From Planctomonas sp. JC2975 (GTDB lineage Bacteria; Actinomycetota; Actinomycetes; Actinomycetales; Microbacteriaceae), in the NCBI RefSeq assembly GCF_012985205.1, contig NZ_JABEKS010000001.1, positions 930,001 to 994,000 on the forward strand: DNA of 64,000 nucleotides, written 5' to 3'. The notes beneath the pieces were generated by a model that made no database searches, was not told the origin of the DNA, and saw only the letters and a program-made list of their open reading frames with translations. Made by a program: the position numbers and the translations under genes. Positions within the stretch are counted from its first letter, which is position 1, and each line of letters opens with the position of its first letter. Shown here piece after piece: positions 44,789 through 53,718 of this stretch.

Positions 44789-45556
44789 TTACGCGGATCC
44801 GCGCGTGCGTCGCACCCTGCCGCGGATGGCCGGCAGCACGACATTGAGCGCGAGCGGGTAATAGATCGCGGCGACGGCGATGGCGACGACCACGCCTGCG
44901 ACGGCATCCGACGGATACCCGACCGCAAGACGCAGCCGCGACCAGATGAGCACGGCCAGTGATGCCGTCGCGATTCCGGTGACCCCCCACCGCCATGGCC
45001 CGCGGCGGGCGACCACGACGAAGCCGATGATCATGGCGGCGCCGAACACCGTCGGGGTGCTCGGGAAGCTGAGCGGGCCCGACCCGGCGAGCGGATGCGC
45101 CGCGTCCAGATCGAGCAGCGGTCGGTCGACGAGGTGCGCGAGTCCGACGGAGACGGCCCAGCTCACTCCGACGAAGCCGAGGAAGACCGCTGCGGTGACG
45201 GAATCCGCGAGGAGATAGATCATGAGCCCGGCGATCGACAGCAGCACGAGCGCTGCGACGGTGCTCACCATCATGTCGAACACCAGTGCTGTGACATCCA
45301 CGAGGGCGAACGAGTGCGCGTCGAGCATCCGATCGAGTGCGAACTCGGCGCGGGACCACGCCGGGTGGGCCGTCAGAAGCAACCCCGCGACGACGACGGC
45401 CGCGAGGACGAGGACGCCGGTGACGATCCACACGGCGGGGTGACCGATCGCCGTCAGGGCACGCTCGGCCCGACGCGACTCGTCGTCGGCGTCGCGCTGC
45501 GCCAACGGCCGATCGATTGCTTCCAGGTCCACGGCGCCATGCTTTCGCCGGCGCAC
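44789..45556 (-). CDS. PAP2-family phosphatase-like membrane protein
   Basis: A 255-residue membrane protein with five or six membrane segments. PAP2-type motifs are weak but ordered: SFPSTPTVFGA stands where motif 2 (PSGH) belongs, with Thr for the usual His, and SRLRLAVGYPSDAVAG fits motif 3 with Tyr where His is expected. Two catalytic His are therefore replaced, so activity is doubtful. It starts at GTG 45556 (TTAGAC hexamer 8 nt upstream). Confidence 0.75.
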   Translation of the reverse strand: MRRRKHGAVDLEAIDRPLAQRDADDESRRAERALTAIGHPAVWIVTGVLVLAAVVVAGLLLTAHPAWSRAEFALDRMLDAHSFALVDVTALVFDMMVSTVAALVLLSIAGLMIYLLADSVTAAVFLGFVGVSWAVSVGLAHLVDRPLLDLDAAHPLAGSGPLSFPSTPTVFGAAMIIGFVVVARRGPWRWGVTGIATASLAVLIWSRLRLAVGYPSDAVAGVVVAIAVAAIYYPLALNVVLPAIRGRVRRTRGSA

Positions 45557-45679
45557 CCATGCGCGTCTAAGAATCGATCGCCGCCCCGGTCAGAGGGGGT
45601 CCTGGGAATGCTGACAGGCTGGGCTTCGGGACACCCCGTCTTAGCCGGTTCTGGGAGTCTCGCGCCTTGACTGCGAAAC

Positions 45680-47206
45680 ATGCTCGAGTACGCCACGACA
45701 CCGCTTGCACCCGCCGTGCAGGTGACGCCGAAGCGCCACCTCGGAGTCGTGGCGATCGCCACGGGGGCGTTCGCGATGGCCGTCAGTCTGCTCGGGTCAT
45801 GGGTGCCCTCGCTATGGGGCGACGAGGCCGCGAGCCTGCTCTCCGCGAAGCGTCCGCTCGACAGCCTCTTCGCGATGCTCACCCACGTGGACGCCGTGCA
45901 TGGCAGCTACTACGTGATGCTGCACTTCTGGGTGCAGCTGGCGGGCACGAGTCCCCTCGCGATCCGCTTGCCGAGTGCTGTCGCGGTCGGTGTGGCCGCC
46001 GCCGCCGTTGCCTGGCTGTGCGGACGGATGCGCTCGACCCGCCTCGCGGTCCTTGCGGGTCTCATCGTCGCGGTGCTCCCCCGGCTCACGGATGTCGGCG
46101 AAGAGGCCCGCCCGTACGCCTTCGACGCAGCAGTCTGCGCCGTGCTGTGCGTCGTCGTCGCCGAGGCGGTGCTGCGCGGCGGACGCGCGACACGGCTCTG
46201 GATCGCCTACGGCGCGCTGCTCGCGGTCGGCACCTACCTGTTCCTGTACGACTTCCTGATGGCGGTCGCCGTCGGCGCGTTCCTCGCGTTCACCCCGACG
46301 GAGAGGCGGCATCTTCGTGCTTGGGTGATAGCGACGGGATCCGCGGTCCTCGCCGCGTCTCCGGTGATCGTCTTCGCCTTCCTGGAACGCAATCAGGTGT
46401 CGTACCTCGAGAACCGCACACAGGTGACGCCCTCGACGGTGTTCGTGCAGATGTGGTTCGGCGAGACGGCGATCGCCATCGTGGCGTGGCTGCTCATCCT
46501 CGTCGCCCTCGGCGACCTGGTGTACCGCGTCGTGCAGCAACGCCGGATCAGCGGCTCAGCGGTGACGGCTTCCCGCCCGGACGTGGTCGTGTTCGCCGCG
46601 TGCTGGCTGTTCCTTCCGGCGGGTCTGCTCATCGCCTCGAATACCGTGATGGCGGATTACACGGCGCGCTACGGAGCGTTCGCCGCACCTGCGGCGGCCG
46701 TGCTCATGGCGGCCGGCATCGATCGGCTCGCGCGCCGCACGTGGATCGCGGTCGGACTCGCCGCCGTCGTCCTCGTGGCCGCCGCTCCGGTGTGGATCTC
46801 GCAGCGCACGGCCTATGCCATGAACAACTCGGACTGGAACGAGATCGCGGCGACGGTACAGGCGCAGGCGCATCCCGGCGACGGGATCGTGTTCGACGGG
46901 AGCGTGCGCCCGTCGCGCCGCACCCGCCTCGCTCTGGACACCGATCCGGCGGCGTTCGCCAACGTGAAGGACCTCACGCTGAACGTGCCGTATGCCCAGA
47001 ACAGGACCTGGTACGACTCCACCTACTCCGTCCCCCATGCCGCTGCGCTCGGCAGGTTCACCGGAGTCGATCGCGTGTGGGTGGTCGAGTACGCCGTCCC
47101 CGGACACACTGACGCGTGGGGCATCGCCTCACTCGAGCAGTTGGGCTTCCACAAGACCGCCCACTACTCCTCCAATCGCAGCGTGACGTATCTGTTCACG
47201 CGGTGA
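45680..47206 (+). CDS. Polytopic glycosyltransferase (GT39/ArnT-like, GT-C fold)
   Basis: A 508-residue membrane protein with about 11 membrane segments and a C-terminal extracytoplasmic domain of about 130 residues. The first loop has WGDEAAS (near 47), the acidic D-E site of GT-C enzymes such as mannosyltransferases. It likely transfers a sugar from a polyprenyl-phosphate carrier to a wall polymer or protein. It begins at ATG 45680 and is divergent from the PAP2-like gene. Confidence 0.85.
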   Translation: MLEYATTPLAPAVQVTPKRHLGVVAIATGAFAMAVSLLGSWVPSLWGDEAASLLSAKRPLDSLFAMLTHVDAVHGSYYVMLHFWVQLAGTSPLAIRLPSAVAVGVAAAAVAWLCGRMRSTRLAVLAGLIVAVLPRLTDVGEEARPYAFDAAVCAVLCVVVAEAVLRGGRATRLWIAYGALLAVGTYLFLYDFLMAVAVGAFLAFTPTERRHLRAWVIATGSAVLAASPVIVFAFLERNQVSYLENRTQVTPSTVFVQMWFGETAIAIVAWLLILVALGDLVYRVVQQRRISGSAVTASRPDVVVFAACWLFLPAGLLIASNTVMADYTARYGAFAAPAAAVLMAAGIDRLARRTWIAVGLAAVVLVAAAPVWISQRTAYAMNNSDWNEIAATVQAQAHPGDGIVFDGSVRPSRRTRLALDTDPAAFANVKDLTLNVPYAQNRTWYDSTYSVPHAAALGRFTGVDRVWVVEYAVPGHTDAWGIASLEQLGFHKTAHYSSNRSVTYLFTR

Positions 47207-47273
47207 CGCCGGCCGCATCCCTCTTTCCGTCCGTACACCGACCGCGCGGTATCCGCCGTTGCAGAGAGCCCCG

Positions 47274-48056
47274 ATGACACGAACAGCCACAGCCGCGGTG
47301 CGCACCAGAGCGCAGCGGGTACCCGATCCCACTCCCCTCTTCTGGATCACCAAAGCCGTCTCGACCGCGATGGGCGAGGCCGTTTCCGACTTCTCGATCC
47401 ACGTGCTGCCGCCCGTGGTCGCCGTGCTCTGCGGATTCGCCCTGTTCGTGATCGCGCTGCTCATCCAGCTGACTCGCCGTCGATACATCCCGTGGGCGTA
47501 TTGGACCGCCGTCGGCATGGTCGGCGTGTTCGGAACCATGGCCGCCGACGTGATGCACGTCGCGCTCGGCGTGCCGTACGCCGTCAGCTCGGCGTTCTAC
47601 GCCGTCGTGCTCGCCCTGGTCTTCCTCGTCTGGTGGCGCCTCGAGCGCACCCTCTCGGTGCACGACATCACGACCACGCGACGCGAACTGCTCTACTGGG
47701 CAGCCGTCGTCGCCACCTTCGCGATGGGCACCGCGCTCGGCGACCTCGCCGCGGTAGGACTCGGGCTCGGCTACCTCGCCTCCATCGTGGTCTTCGCCGT
47801 CGTGATCCTCATCCCGGCGCTCGGATACCGCTTCGCGCACTGGAACTCCGTGTTCTGCTTCTGGTTCGCGTACGTCGTGACCAGACCGCTCGGGGCATCC
47901 GTTGCGGACTGGTTCGGCAAGGAGCGCGTCGACGGCGGTCTCGGGTTCGGCGAGGGATGGGTGTCCCTCGTGCTCGTGCTGCTGATGGTGGTGCTGGTCT
48001 GCGCCATGTACCTGCGCTCGCCGAGACGGACGCAGGCGATCGACGTGCAGTCCTAA
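47274..48056 (+). CDS. Conserved membrane protein, COG4705-like
   Basis: A 260-residue protein with seven or eight membrane segments. The repeated half-unit TKAVSTAMGEAVSDF and FAMGTALGDLAAV shows an internal duplication of the kind seen in the COG4705 group of bacterial membrane proteins, sometimes linked to manganese or stress genes. The substrate is unknown. An ATG at 47274 is preferred to an upstream TTG because of the GAGAG stretch near it. Confidence 0.7.
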   Translation: MTRTATAAVRTRAQRVPDPTPLFWITKAVSTAMGEAVSDFSIHVLPPVVAVLCGFALFVIALLIQLTRRRYIPWAYWTAVGMVGVFGTMAADVMHVALGVPYAVSSAFYAVVLALVFLVWWRLERTLSVHDITTTRRELLYWAAVVATFAMGTALGDLAAVGLGLGYLASIVVFAVVILIPALGYRFAHWNSVFCFWFAYVVTRPLGASVADWFGKERVDGGLGFGEGWVSLVLVLLMVVLVCAMYLRSPRRTQAIDVQS

Positions 48057-48136
48057 GGGTGCTGAGGCCGTGACTCCGTCCCTGACCGGGAGCGGGCGAT
48101 CGTGAGCCGCTGCGGGCGCTGGGACACGGGCATCCG

Positions 48137-48142
48137 TAGGCT
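48137..48142 (+). promoter_or_regulatory. -10 hexamer TAGGCT, leaderless UPF0014 gene
   Basis: TAGGCT ends 6 nt before the ATG at 48149. Confidence 0.6.
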
Positions 48143-48148
48143 CCTGCC

Positions 48149-48892
48149 ATGACCACTGTGCTGCTCGACAGCCTCATCGGCGTGGGCGTGCTGATCGTGC
48201 TGACCACGGCGGTTCTCTGGTTCTACGGCGCACCCAAGCGCTGGGCGCCGGCTCTGGCCGTCTTGCGCGGCATGCTGCAGCTGGCGGTCGTGAGCGTCAT
48301 CCTGGCCGGCGTCATCACGAGCGGATACTGGGTGGCCGTCGCGCTCCTGGTGATGTTCGGCGTGGCGAGCTTCACGGCCATCCGGCGCATCGGCTGGAGC
48401 AGGGACCACGCCTTCATGATCCTCACGGCGATGGCCACCGGCATCGCCGTCACGCTCACGGTGGTCTTCGTGACGGGCACGATCGAGTTCTCAGCGCGCT
48501 ACGTGCTCGCGATCGGCGGCATCGTGATCGGCAACTCCATGACGATCGCCACGCTGGCGGGGCGTCGCTTCGTCGAGTTGGTGCGGGATCGCTGGGACCA
48601 GGTGGAGGCGTGGATGTCGCTGGGCGCCACCCCGCGCCAGTCCACGCACGACCTGGCCCGTGACGCCGTCTATGCCGCGCTGATCCCTTCGACGGATCAG
48701 ACCAAGACGACGGGGCTCGTCACGCTTCCTGGTGCCTTCGTCGGAGCCATCTTCGGTGGCGTTTCACCGCTGGAGGCCGGACGATTCCAGATCGTCGTGC
48801 TCGCGTCCATCATGGCTGCGGGGGCCATCACCGCGGTGATCGTCGCGACCTGGATGTCACCGGTGCGCGTGAAGCCGGAGCCGGTGAAATGA
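48149..48892 (+). CDS. UPF0014 / FetB-like membrane protein
   Basis: A 247-residue membrane protein of the UPF0014 family, whose E. coli member FetB is the permease of an iron exporter. The family segments GNSMTIATLAGRRFVE and SLGATPRQS are present, with about seven membrane segments. No FetA-type ATPase is nearby, so the partner is elsewhere or it acts alone. The last bases overlap the alpha-galactosidase start (ATGA). Confidence 0.85.
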   Translation: MTTVLLDSLIGVGVLIVLTTAVLWFYGAPKRWAPALAVLRGMLQLAVVSVILAGVITSGYWVAVALLVMFGVASFTAIRRIGWSRDHAFMILTAMATGIAVTLTVVFVTGTIEFSARYVLAIGGIVIGNSMTIATLAGRRFVELVRDRWDQVEAWMSLGATPRQSTHDLARDAVYAALIPSTDQTKTTGLVTLPGAFVGAIFGGVSPLEAGRFQIVVLASIMAAGAITAVIVATWMSPVRVKPEPVK

Positions 48893-50118
48893 ACGGGCGG
48901 CGGGCATCCGTCCTCCTGGCTTCTCTGGCCACGACCGTCTGCCTTCTCCTGGCCGGATGCACAGCTGTGCCATCGGTCGCTGGCCGCGCCGAGGTCGGCG
49001 CCGAGGTCACGACGCCGCCGATGGGCTGGAACAGCTGGAACCATTTCGGATGCTCGGTCACCGAGGCCGACGTGCGGGCGGCCGCCGACGCCATCGCTGC
49101 GGACGGGCTGCGTGCTGCCGGCTACACGTTCGTCAACGTGGACGACTGCTGGCAGGATCCGACCCGTGACTCGAGCGGACGGCTCCGCGCGAACCGGGAG
49201 CGCTTCCCGCACGGCATAGCCGCCCTCGCCGCCTATGTGCACTCGAAGGGCCTGCACTTCGGTCTCTACGCTGCGCCGGGCCGGCAGACGTGCGCCGAGC
49301 GCTACCAGGGATATCCGGGCAGCGTCGGCAGCTTCGGACACGTCGAGCAAGATGCCAGGATCTTCGCCGCGTGGGGCGTCGACTACCTGAAGTACGACTG
49401 GTGCGCGGCGGATCGCGACGGCGTCGGTCACGAACAGGCTTTCGCGCAGATGCGAGCGGCGCTCGACGCGACGGGCAGGCGGATCGTGTTCAGCATCCAC
49501 GACAAGCCGGAACAGCCAGCGCCGGCCTGGCGGCACTGGGTGGCCGATCTGTCTCGCACCACGCCCGACATCCAGGATTCCTGGTCGTCCGTCGTGTCCA
49601 TCGTGCGCAGCACGCTCGCGAGCGGCACCACGCATGTCTCCGGCTACTGGAACGATCCGGACATGCTCGAGGTGGGCAACAGCGGCATGTCCGATACCGA
49701 GCAGCGCAGCCACTTCGCACTGTGGGCCGAGCTCTCTGCGCCGCTCCTGATGGGCAACGACCTCTCGAAGGCCTCGCGCGCCACGCGCGACATCCTCGGC
49801 AACACGAGAATCATCGCTGTCGACCAGGATGTGCTCGGCGCGCATCCTGTCACGGTCGCGGCTTCCTCCGACCACGCGCTCGTGCTCGCCAAGCCGCTCG
49901 CGGACGGCGGGATCGCGGTGACGATCACCGCGCTGGACGCGACCACGTCCAGCATCTCGGTGTCGAGCCGAGCGCTGGGCTTGGGCGGTGCGTCATCCGG
50001 CGACGATCTGGAGACCGGCGAGCGCGTGACATTCGGGTCGACGATCACCGTCAACCTCGACGGTCACGCCACAGCGATGTACACGCTACTGCCGCACACC
50101 TCTGTCCCGTCTTCTTGA
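48889..50118 (+). CDS. GH27 alpha-galactosidase, lipoprotein
   Basis: A 409-residue glycoside hydrolase. A lipoprotein signal ends in LLLAGC (Cys24). The family start TPPMGWNSWNHFGC, nucleophile Asp in YLKYDWC (near 167) and acid/base Asp in YWNDPDML (near 225) are all intact. A C-terminal beta domain follows. It should remove alpha-galactosyl ends from plant oligo- or polysaccharides at the cell surface. It is translationally coupled to the UPF0014 gene, an unexpected partner. Confidence 0.93.
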   Translation: MNGRRASVLLASLATTVCLLLAGCTAVPSVAGRAEVGAEVTTPPMGWNSWNHFGCSVTEADVRAAADAIAADGLRAAGYTFVNVDDCWQDPTRDSSGRLRANRERFPHGIAALAAYVHSKGLHFGLYAAPGRQTCAERYQGYPGSVGSFGHVEQDARIFAAWGVDYLKYDWCAADRDGVGHEQAFAQMRAALDATGRRIVFSIHDKPEQPAPAWRHWVADLSRTTPDIQDSWSSVVSIVRSTLASGTTHVSGYWNDPDMLEVGNSGMSDTEQRSHFALWAELSAPLLMGNDLSKASRATRDILGNTRIIAVDQDVLGAHPVTVAASSDHALVLAKPLADGGIAVTITALDATTSSISVSSRALGLGGASSGDDLETGERVTFGSTITVNLDGHATAMYTLLPHTSVPSS

Positions 50119-50147
50119 GCGTCCGGCGCCGAGCGGCTCGACCCGGC

Positions 50148-50285
50148 TCAGTCGCTGAGCTCGTCGACGGCGAGTTCGCGGTGAGCGCTGTGCTCGTCGG
50201 CCGAACCGACGACCGCCACGGTGTAGAGCGCGCCGAGCCCCACGGCGGCCACGACGAAACCGACCGTCACCAGCGTCCAGATCAT
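50148..50285 (-). CDS. Small single-span membrane protein (45 aa)
   Basis: MIWTLVTVGFVVAAVGLGAL begins with one membrane segment; the tail is acidic with His residues. GGAAGGGGAG lies directly upstream of the ATG. It is similar in plan to the 49-residue protein at 44622. Function unknown. Confidence 0.55.
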   Translation of the reverse strand: MIWTLVTVGFVVAAVGLGALYTVAVVGSADEHSAHRELAVDELSD

Positions 50286-50424
50286 GTCGCTCCCCTTCCT
50301 CGGATCGTCAGCTTCGCGCGGCTGTTCACAGAAACCGCCCATCTGGGCGACGGCGACGCGGCCGGAGAGCGGATGACGTTCCGCCTCCGCCGGTCCGGTC
50401 ACCGAACGCATAGCCGCCGTCGCG

Positions 50425-50430
50425 TAAGAC
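50425..50430 (+). promoter_or_regulatory. -10 hexamer TAAGAC, leaderless acyltransferase gene
   Basis: TAAGAC, followed by T, ends 6 nt before the GTG at 50437. It lacks the usual final T. Confidence 0.35.
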
Positions 50431-50436
50431 TGGGGT

Positions 50437-51546
50437 GTGGACTCACCGGAAACCGTGAAGCGCCCGACCAGACGGCGCAAGCTCTACGAGTTGGAGGTCG
50501 TGCGCGTCCTCACGTTCGCGTGCGTCATCGGGGTGCACGTGGTGAGCCACACGGCACAGGGCAGCGCGCCGATCGTGGGAAGCCTGATCCTGCTGCACTT
50601 CACCCGCGAGGTGTTCTTCGCACTGACCGGGTTCGTGCTCACCCTCAGCTACCTTCGCAAGCCGAAACCGATGCGCGAATTCTGGCCGCGGCGGTTCCTG
50701 CTCGTCGGTGTTCCCTACCTGGTGTGGTCGCTGATCTACTGCATCATCAGCGCCATCGGCAAGCCGTTCGACCTCTGGCAGTTCCTGCAGCACTACTTCT
50801 GGGCCTCGCTCACCGGCACGGCGTACTACCACATGTATTTCCTGCTGGTCACGATGCAGATCTACCTGTTGTTCCCGCTGCTCGTCTGGCTGGTGAAGGC
50901 CACCCGCCGCTGGCACTGGTTGCTCGTTTCGCTGTCGTTCGCGCTGCAGCTGACCATCAGCGCCTTCGACCAGTACAAGCCGGGGTCGATGCACTGGATC
51001 AACCTGTTCAGCAACGTCATCAACTACCAGGCGTTCATCATCGCGGGAGCCGTCGGCGCGTACCACTCGACCGCCGTGCTGCAGTGGGTTCGGGTGCACC
51101 GCCGTCTCATCGCCGTCATCACGCCGATCGCCGCCGCCCTCACCATCGGGGCGTACCTGCTGCAGCTCTCCTGGGGGTACAGCGTGTACGCGGCGTCCAC
51201 CGCGTACCAGCCGGCCGTTCTCGTGTGGTCGGCCGTGGTCGCCGTGGCGCTTCTCGCGATCGGGGCGTGGTGGGTCGACCGTCGGCCGGAGGATCCGCAC
51301 CGCACCCTCGACTACCTCTCGGACCGTTCGTTCGGCGTCTTCCTGGCGCATCCGCTCGTGCTCTGGCTGCTGCTCCTGGTGGCCGGCGGGCTGCTGAACT
51401 CGTGGCCGCCGTTGGTCTCGACGATCGTGGCGTACCCGATCGTGGCGCTCGGAGCGCTCGGAATCGCGGATGTCGCGCGGCGGAGCATCCTGAGCCTCCC
51501 CTTGGCCGGGCGGCCGCGTTCCACCCGCCGCAAGAACATCCCCTGA
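50437..51546 (+). CDS. Acyltransferase-3 family membrane protein
   Basis: A 369-residue protein with about 10 membrane segments. ELEVVRVLTFACVIGVHVV carries the R-x(n)-H motif of the first helix, and FFALTGFVLTL and FWPRRFLLVGVPYLVWS are family segments. Such enzymes O-acylate sugars or peptidoglycan at the outer membrane face. It probably decorates a surface polymer. The GTG start is leaderless-type. Confidence 0.87.
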   Translation: MDSPETVKRPTRRRKLYELEVVRVLTFACVIGVHVVSHTAQGSAPIVGSLILLHFTREVFFALTGFVLTLSYLRKPKPMREFWPRRFLLVGVPYLVWSLIYCIISAIGKPFDLWQFLQHYFWASLTGTAYYHMYFLLVTMQIYLLFPLLVWLVKATRRWHWLLVSLSFALQLTISAFDQYKPGSMHWINLFSNVINYQAFIIAGAVGAYHSTAVLQWVRVHRRLIAVITPIAAALTIGAYLLQLSWGYSVYAASTAYQPAVLVWSAVVAVALLAIGAWWVDRRPEDPHRTLDYLSDRSFGVFLAHPLVLWLLLLVAGGLLNSWPPLVSTIVAYPIVALGALGIADVARRSILSLPLAGRPRSTRRKNIP

Positions 51547-51696
51547 GGCGGTGGTCGAGCTTCACCCTCGCGGATGCTCGTCTCGGTCGTTCCGCCAACC
51601 TGGCCGCCTGCCTCGAACCCTATGGATCGTCCCCGAGGTCTCTGAGCGGAGCGGATTCTTGCATCTTCCTCATAATCGCGTGAGCAGCATCGAACC

Positions 51697-53139
51697 ATGA
51701 CCACCTTCGGACAGGAGCGGGCGTCGCTGACGCCGGATGCGCCGGTGACGCACGCCTCCTGGACCGCAGCGGACGTCGAGCGCCGGCCGCCGACGGACTG
51801 GTGGCGTCTGGGCGCCGTCGCCGTTGTCTGGCTGACCAGCCTGTTCGTCGTCGCGCTGTGGGTGTCCGGCGGCGGCCTCGAGGATCTCGTGCGGTTCGAC
51901 GCCGACACGCTCAACACCCTCGGACGCATCACGGGTCTCGTCGCCGCGAACCTGCTGCTGTACCAGGTGCTGCTCATGGCGCGAATCCCGCTGTTCGAGC
52001 GCGGATTCGGTCGCGACGGCATGACGCGCATGCACCGCCTCGTCGGCTTCTGGTCGTTCTGGCTGATGCTCGCGCATATCGTGCTCATCACCATCGGATA
52101 CGCGGCGGAGAGCGGTACGAATGTCATCGTGCAGGCCTGGCAGTTCGTCTGGGACTACCCGGGGATGCTCCTCGCCACGGCGGGGACGCTCCTGCTGATC
52201 CTGGTCGTCATCACGTCGATGCGGCGAGCGCGCAAGCGCCTTCGCTACGAGTCGTGGCACCTGCTCCATCTGTACGCGTATGTCGGGGTCGGCCTGTCCA
52301 TTCCGCACATGCTGTGGACGGGCGCCGACTTCCTGACCTCTCTGCCCGCGACCGTGTACTGGTGGGCCCTCTGGGTGGTCTCCGCGGTGAGCCTTGTGAT
52401 GTTCAGGGTGCTCGTGCCCGTCATCCGCTCGCTCAGGCACAGCGTGCGCGTCGCCTCGGTCGAGCCGGACGGCGGCCGCGGCGTCGTCGTGCGCATGCGC
52501 GGTCGCGCGCTGGAGCGGCTCCGAGCCGAGTCCGGACAGTTCTTCCTGTGGCGCTTCCTGGACGGGCCGGGATGGATGCGCGGGCATCCGTTCTCGCTCG
52601 CGGCCGCTCCGCAGGGCGACGAGCTCGTCATCTCCGCCAGGGTGCTCGGTGACGGCACGCAGAGGTTGCTCGGCCTGCGCTCAGGGACGCGCGTGGCGTT
52701 CGAGGGTCCGTTCGGAAGGCTGACGGGCCGCGAGCGCCGCGGCCGCAAGCTGCTCATGATCGGCGCGGGCGCGGGCGTCACGCCGCTCGTCTCGCTGCTG
52801 GAGTCGGAGGAGTATGCCGACGGCGAGGCGGCACTCATCGTGCGGGACCACGAAGCACGCGATGCACTCCGAAGCGAGGCGATCGGCGATCTGGTGCAGA
52901 ACCGGGGTGTGCGCTACGCGAGGCTCGACGGGCATCGCTCGCACGGCGCATCGCCGTGGCTGCCGCAGACACACGCGGAGTGGGCGGGCGATGACCTGAT
53001 CCGCTACGTCGCGCCCGACCTCGAGCTCTACGACGCGTACGTCTGCGGACCCGAGCCGTGGATGGACAGCGTGACCAAGGATCTGCGCGCCGCCGGGCTG
53101 AGCCCATCCCGCATCCACACCGAGCGATTCTCGATCTGA
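51697..53139 (+). CDS. Ferric-reductase-like transmembrane flavocytochrome
   Basis: A 480-residue protein. About six membrane segments hold heme-ligand His pairs (MHRLVGFW / LAHIVL and SWHLLHLYA / SIPHML). The cytoplasmic half is ferredoxin-reductase-like: FAD site RGHPFSLAA, nucleotide site MIGAGAGVTPLVSLL and VCGPEPWM at the end. It should pass electrons from NAD(P)H across the membrane. It is followed by an FMN-binding protein and ApbE, the expected acceptor and its maturation enzyme. Confidence 0.9.
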   Translation: MTTFGQERASLTPDAPVTHASWTAADVERRPPTDWWRLGAVAVVWLTSLFVVALWVSGGGLEDLVRFDADTLNTLGRITGLVAANLLLYQVLLMARIPLFERGFGRDGMTRMHRLVGFWSFWLMLAHIVLITIGYAAESGTNVIVQAWQFVWDYPGMLLATAGTLLLILVVITSMRRARKRLRYESWHLLHLYAYVGVGLSIPHMLWTGADFLTSLPATVYWWALWVVSAVSLVMFRVLVPVIRSLRHSVRVASVEPDGGRGVVVRMRGRALERLRAESGQFFLWRFLDGPGWMRGHPFSLAAAPQGDELVISARVLGDGTQRLLGLRSGTRVAFEGPFGRLTGRERRGRKLLMIGAGAGVTPLVSLLESEEYADGEAALIVRDHEARDALRSEAIGDLVQNRGVRYARLDGHRSHGASPWLPQTHAEWAGDDLIRYVAPDLELYDAYVCGPEPWMDSVTKDLRAAGLSPSRIHTERFSI

Positions 53140-53160
53140 CGACAGCTGCAGAAGGCACCC

Positions 53161-53718
53161 ATGAAGAAGATCATCTACGGACTGCTGGCGACGATCACCG
53201 GCATCGTGCTGCTGTTCAGTTATCGAACGTCGCTCGACGCGGTGAGTCCGACCGCCTCGACTTCCGGCACCGGTGGTGCCACCAATGGAACGGGCTCGAC
53301 CGGATCGTCCAACTCGACCGGATCGGATACGACGGGTTCGGGTTCGTCCTCGGGCTCCAGCTCGAGTGGGTCGTCGTCGACAGGCTCGTCCGCGTCCGCT
53401 TCGCCTTCGGCTTCCGCATCCGCTTCATCCAACGGCCTGAAGGACGGCACGTTCACGGGCGCGTCCGCCGACACGCGTTACGGACCGGTGCAGGTTGCCG
53501 TCACCGTCTCCGGCGGCAAGATCACCAAGGTCGACGTTCCGGTATATCCGACGGAGAGCTTCCGCGACGAGGAGATCAACCGTCAGGCGGTGCCCGAGCT
53601 CGTCTCAGAGACGCTCAACGCTCAGAGCTCGAACATCGACATGGTCTCCGGCGCCACGTTCACCAGCGAGGGATACCTCAAGTCGCTGCAGAGCGCACTC
53701 GACGAGGCGCACGCGTGA
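53161..53718 (+). CDS. Extracytoplasmic FMN-binding-domain protein
   Basis: A 185-residue exported protein. A hydrophobic N-terminal anchor (IIYGLLATITGIVLLFS) and a Ser/Thr/Gly linker of about 70 residues precede an FMN-binding domain. SGATFTSEGY (about 163-172) is the flavinylation motif; the Thr in S-G-A-T is the one ApbE modifies. It likely takes electrons from the upstream flavocytochrome. AGAAGG precedes the ATG; the stop overlaps the apbE start (TGATG). Confidence 0.93.
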   Translation: MKKIIYGLLATITGIVLLFSYRTSLDAVSPTASTSGTGGATNGTGSTGSSNSTGSDTTGSGSSSGSSSSGSSSTGSSASASPSASASASSNGLKDGTFTGASADTRYGPVQVAVTVSGGKITKVDVPVYPTESFRDEEINRQAVPELVSETLNAQSSNIDMVSGATFTSEGYLKSLQSALDEAHA

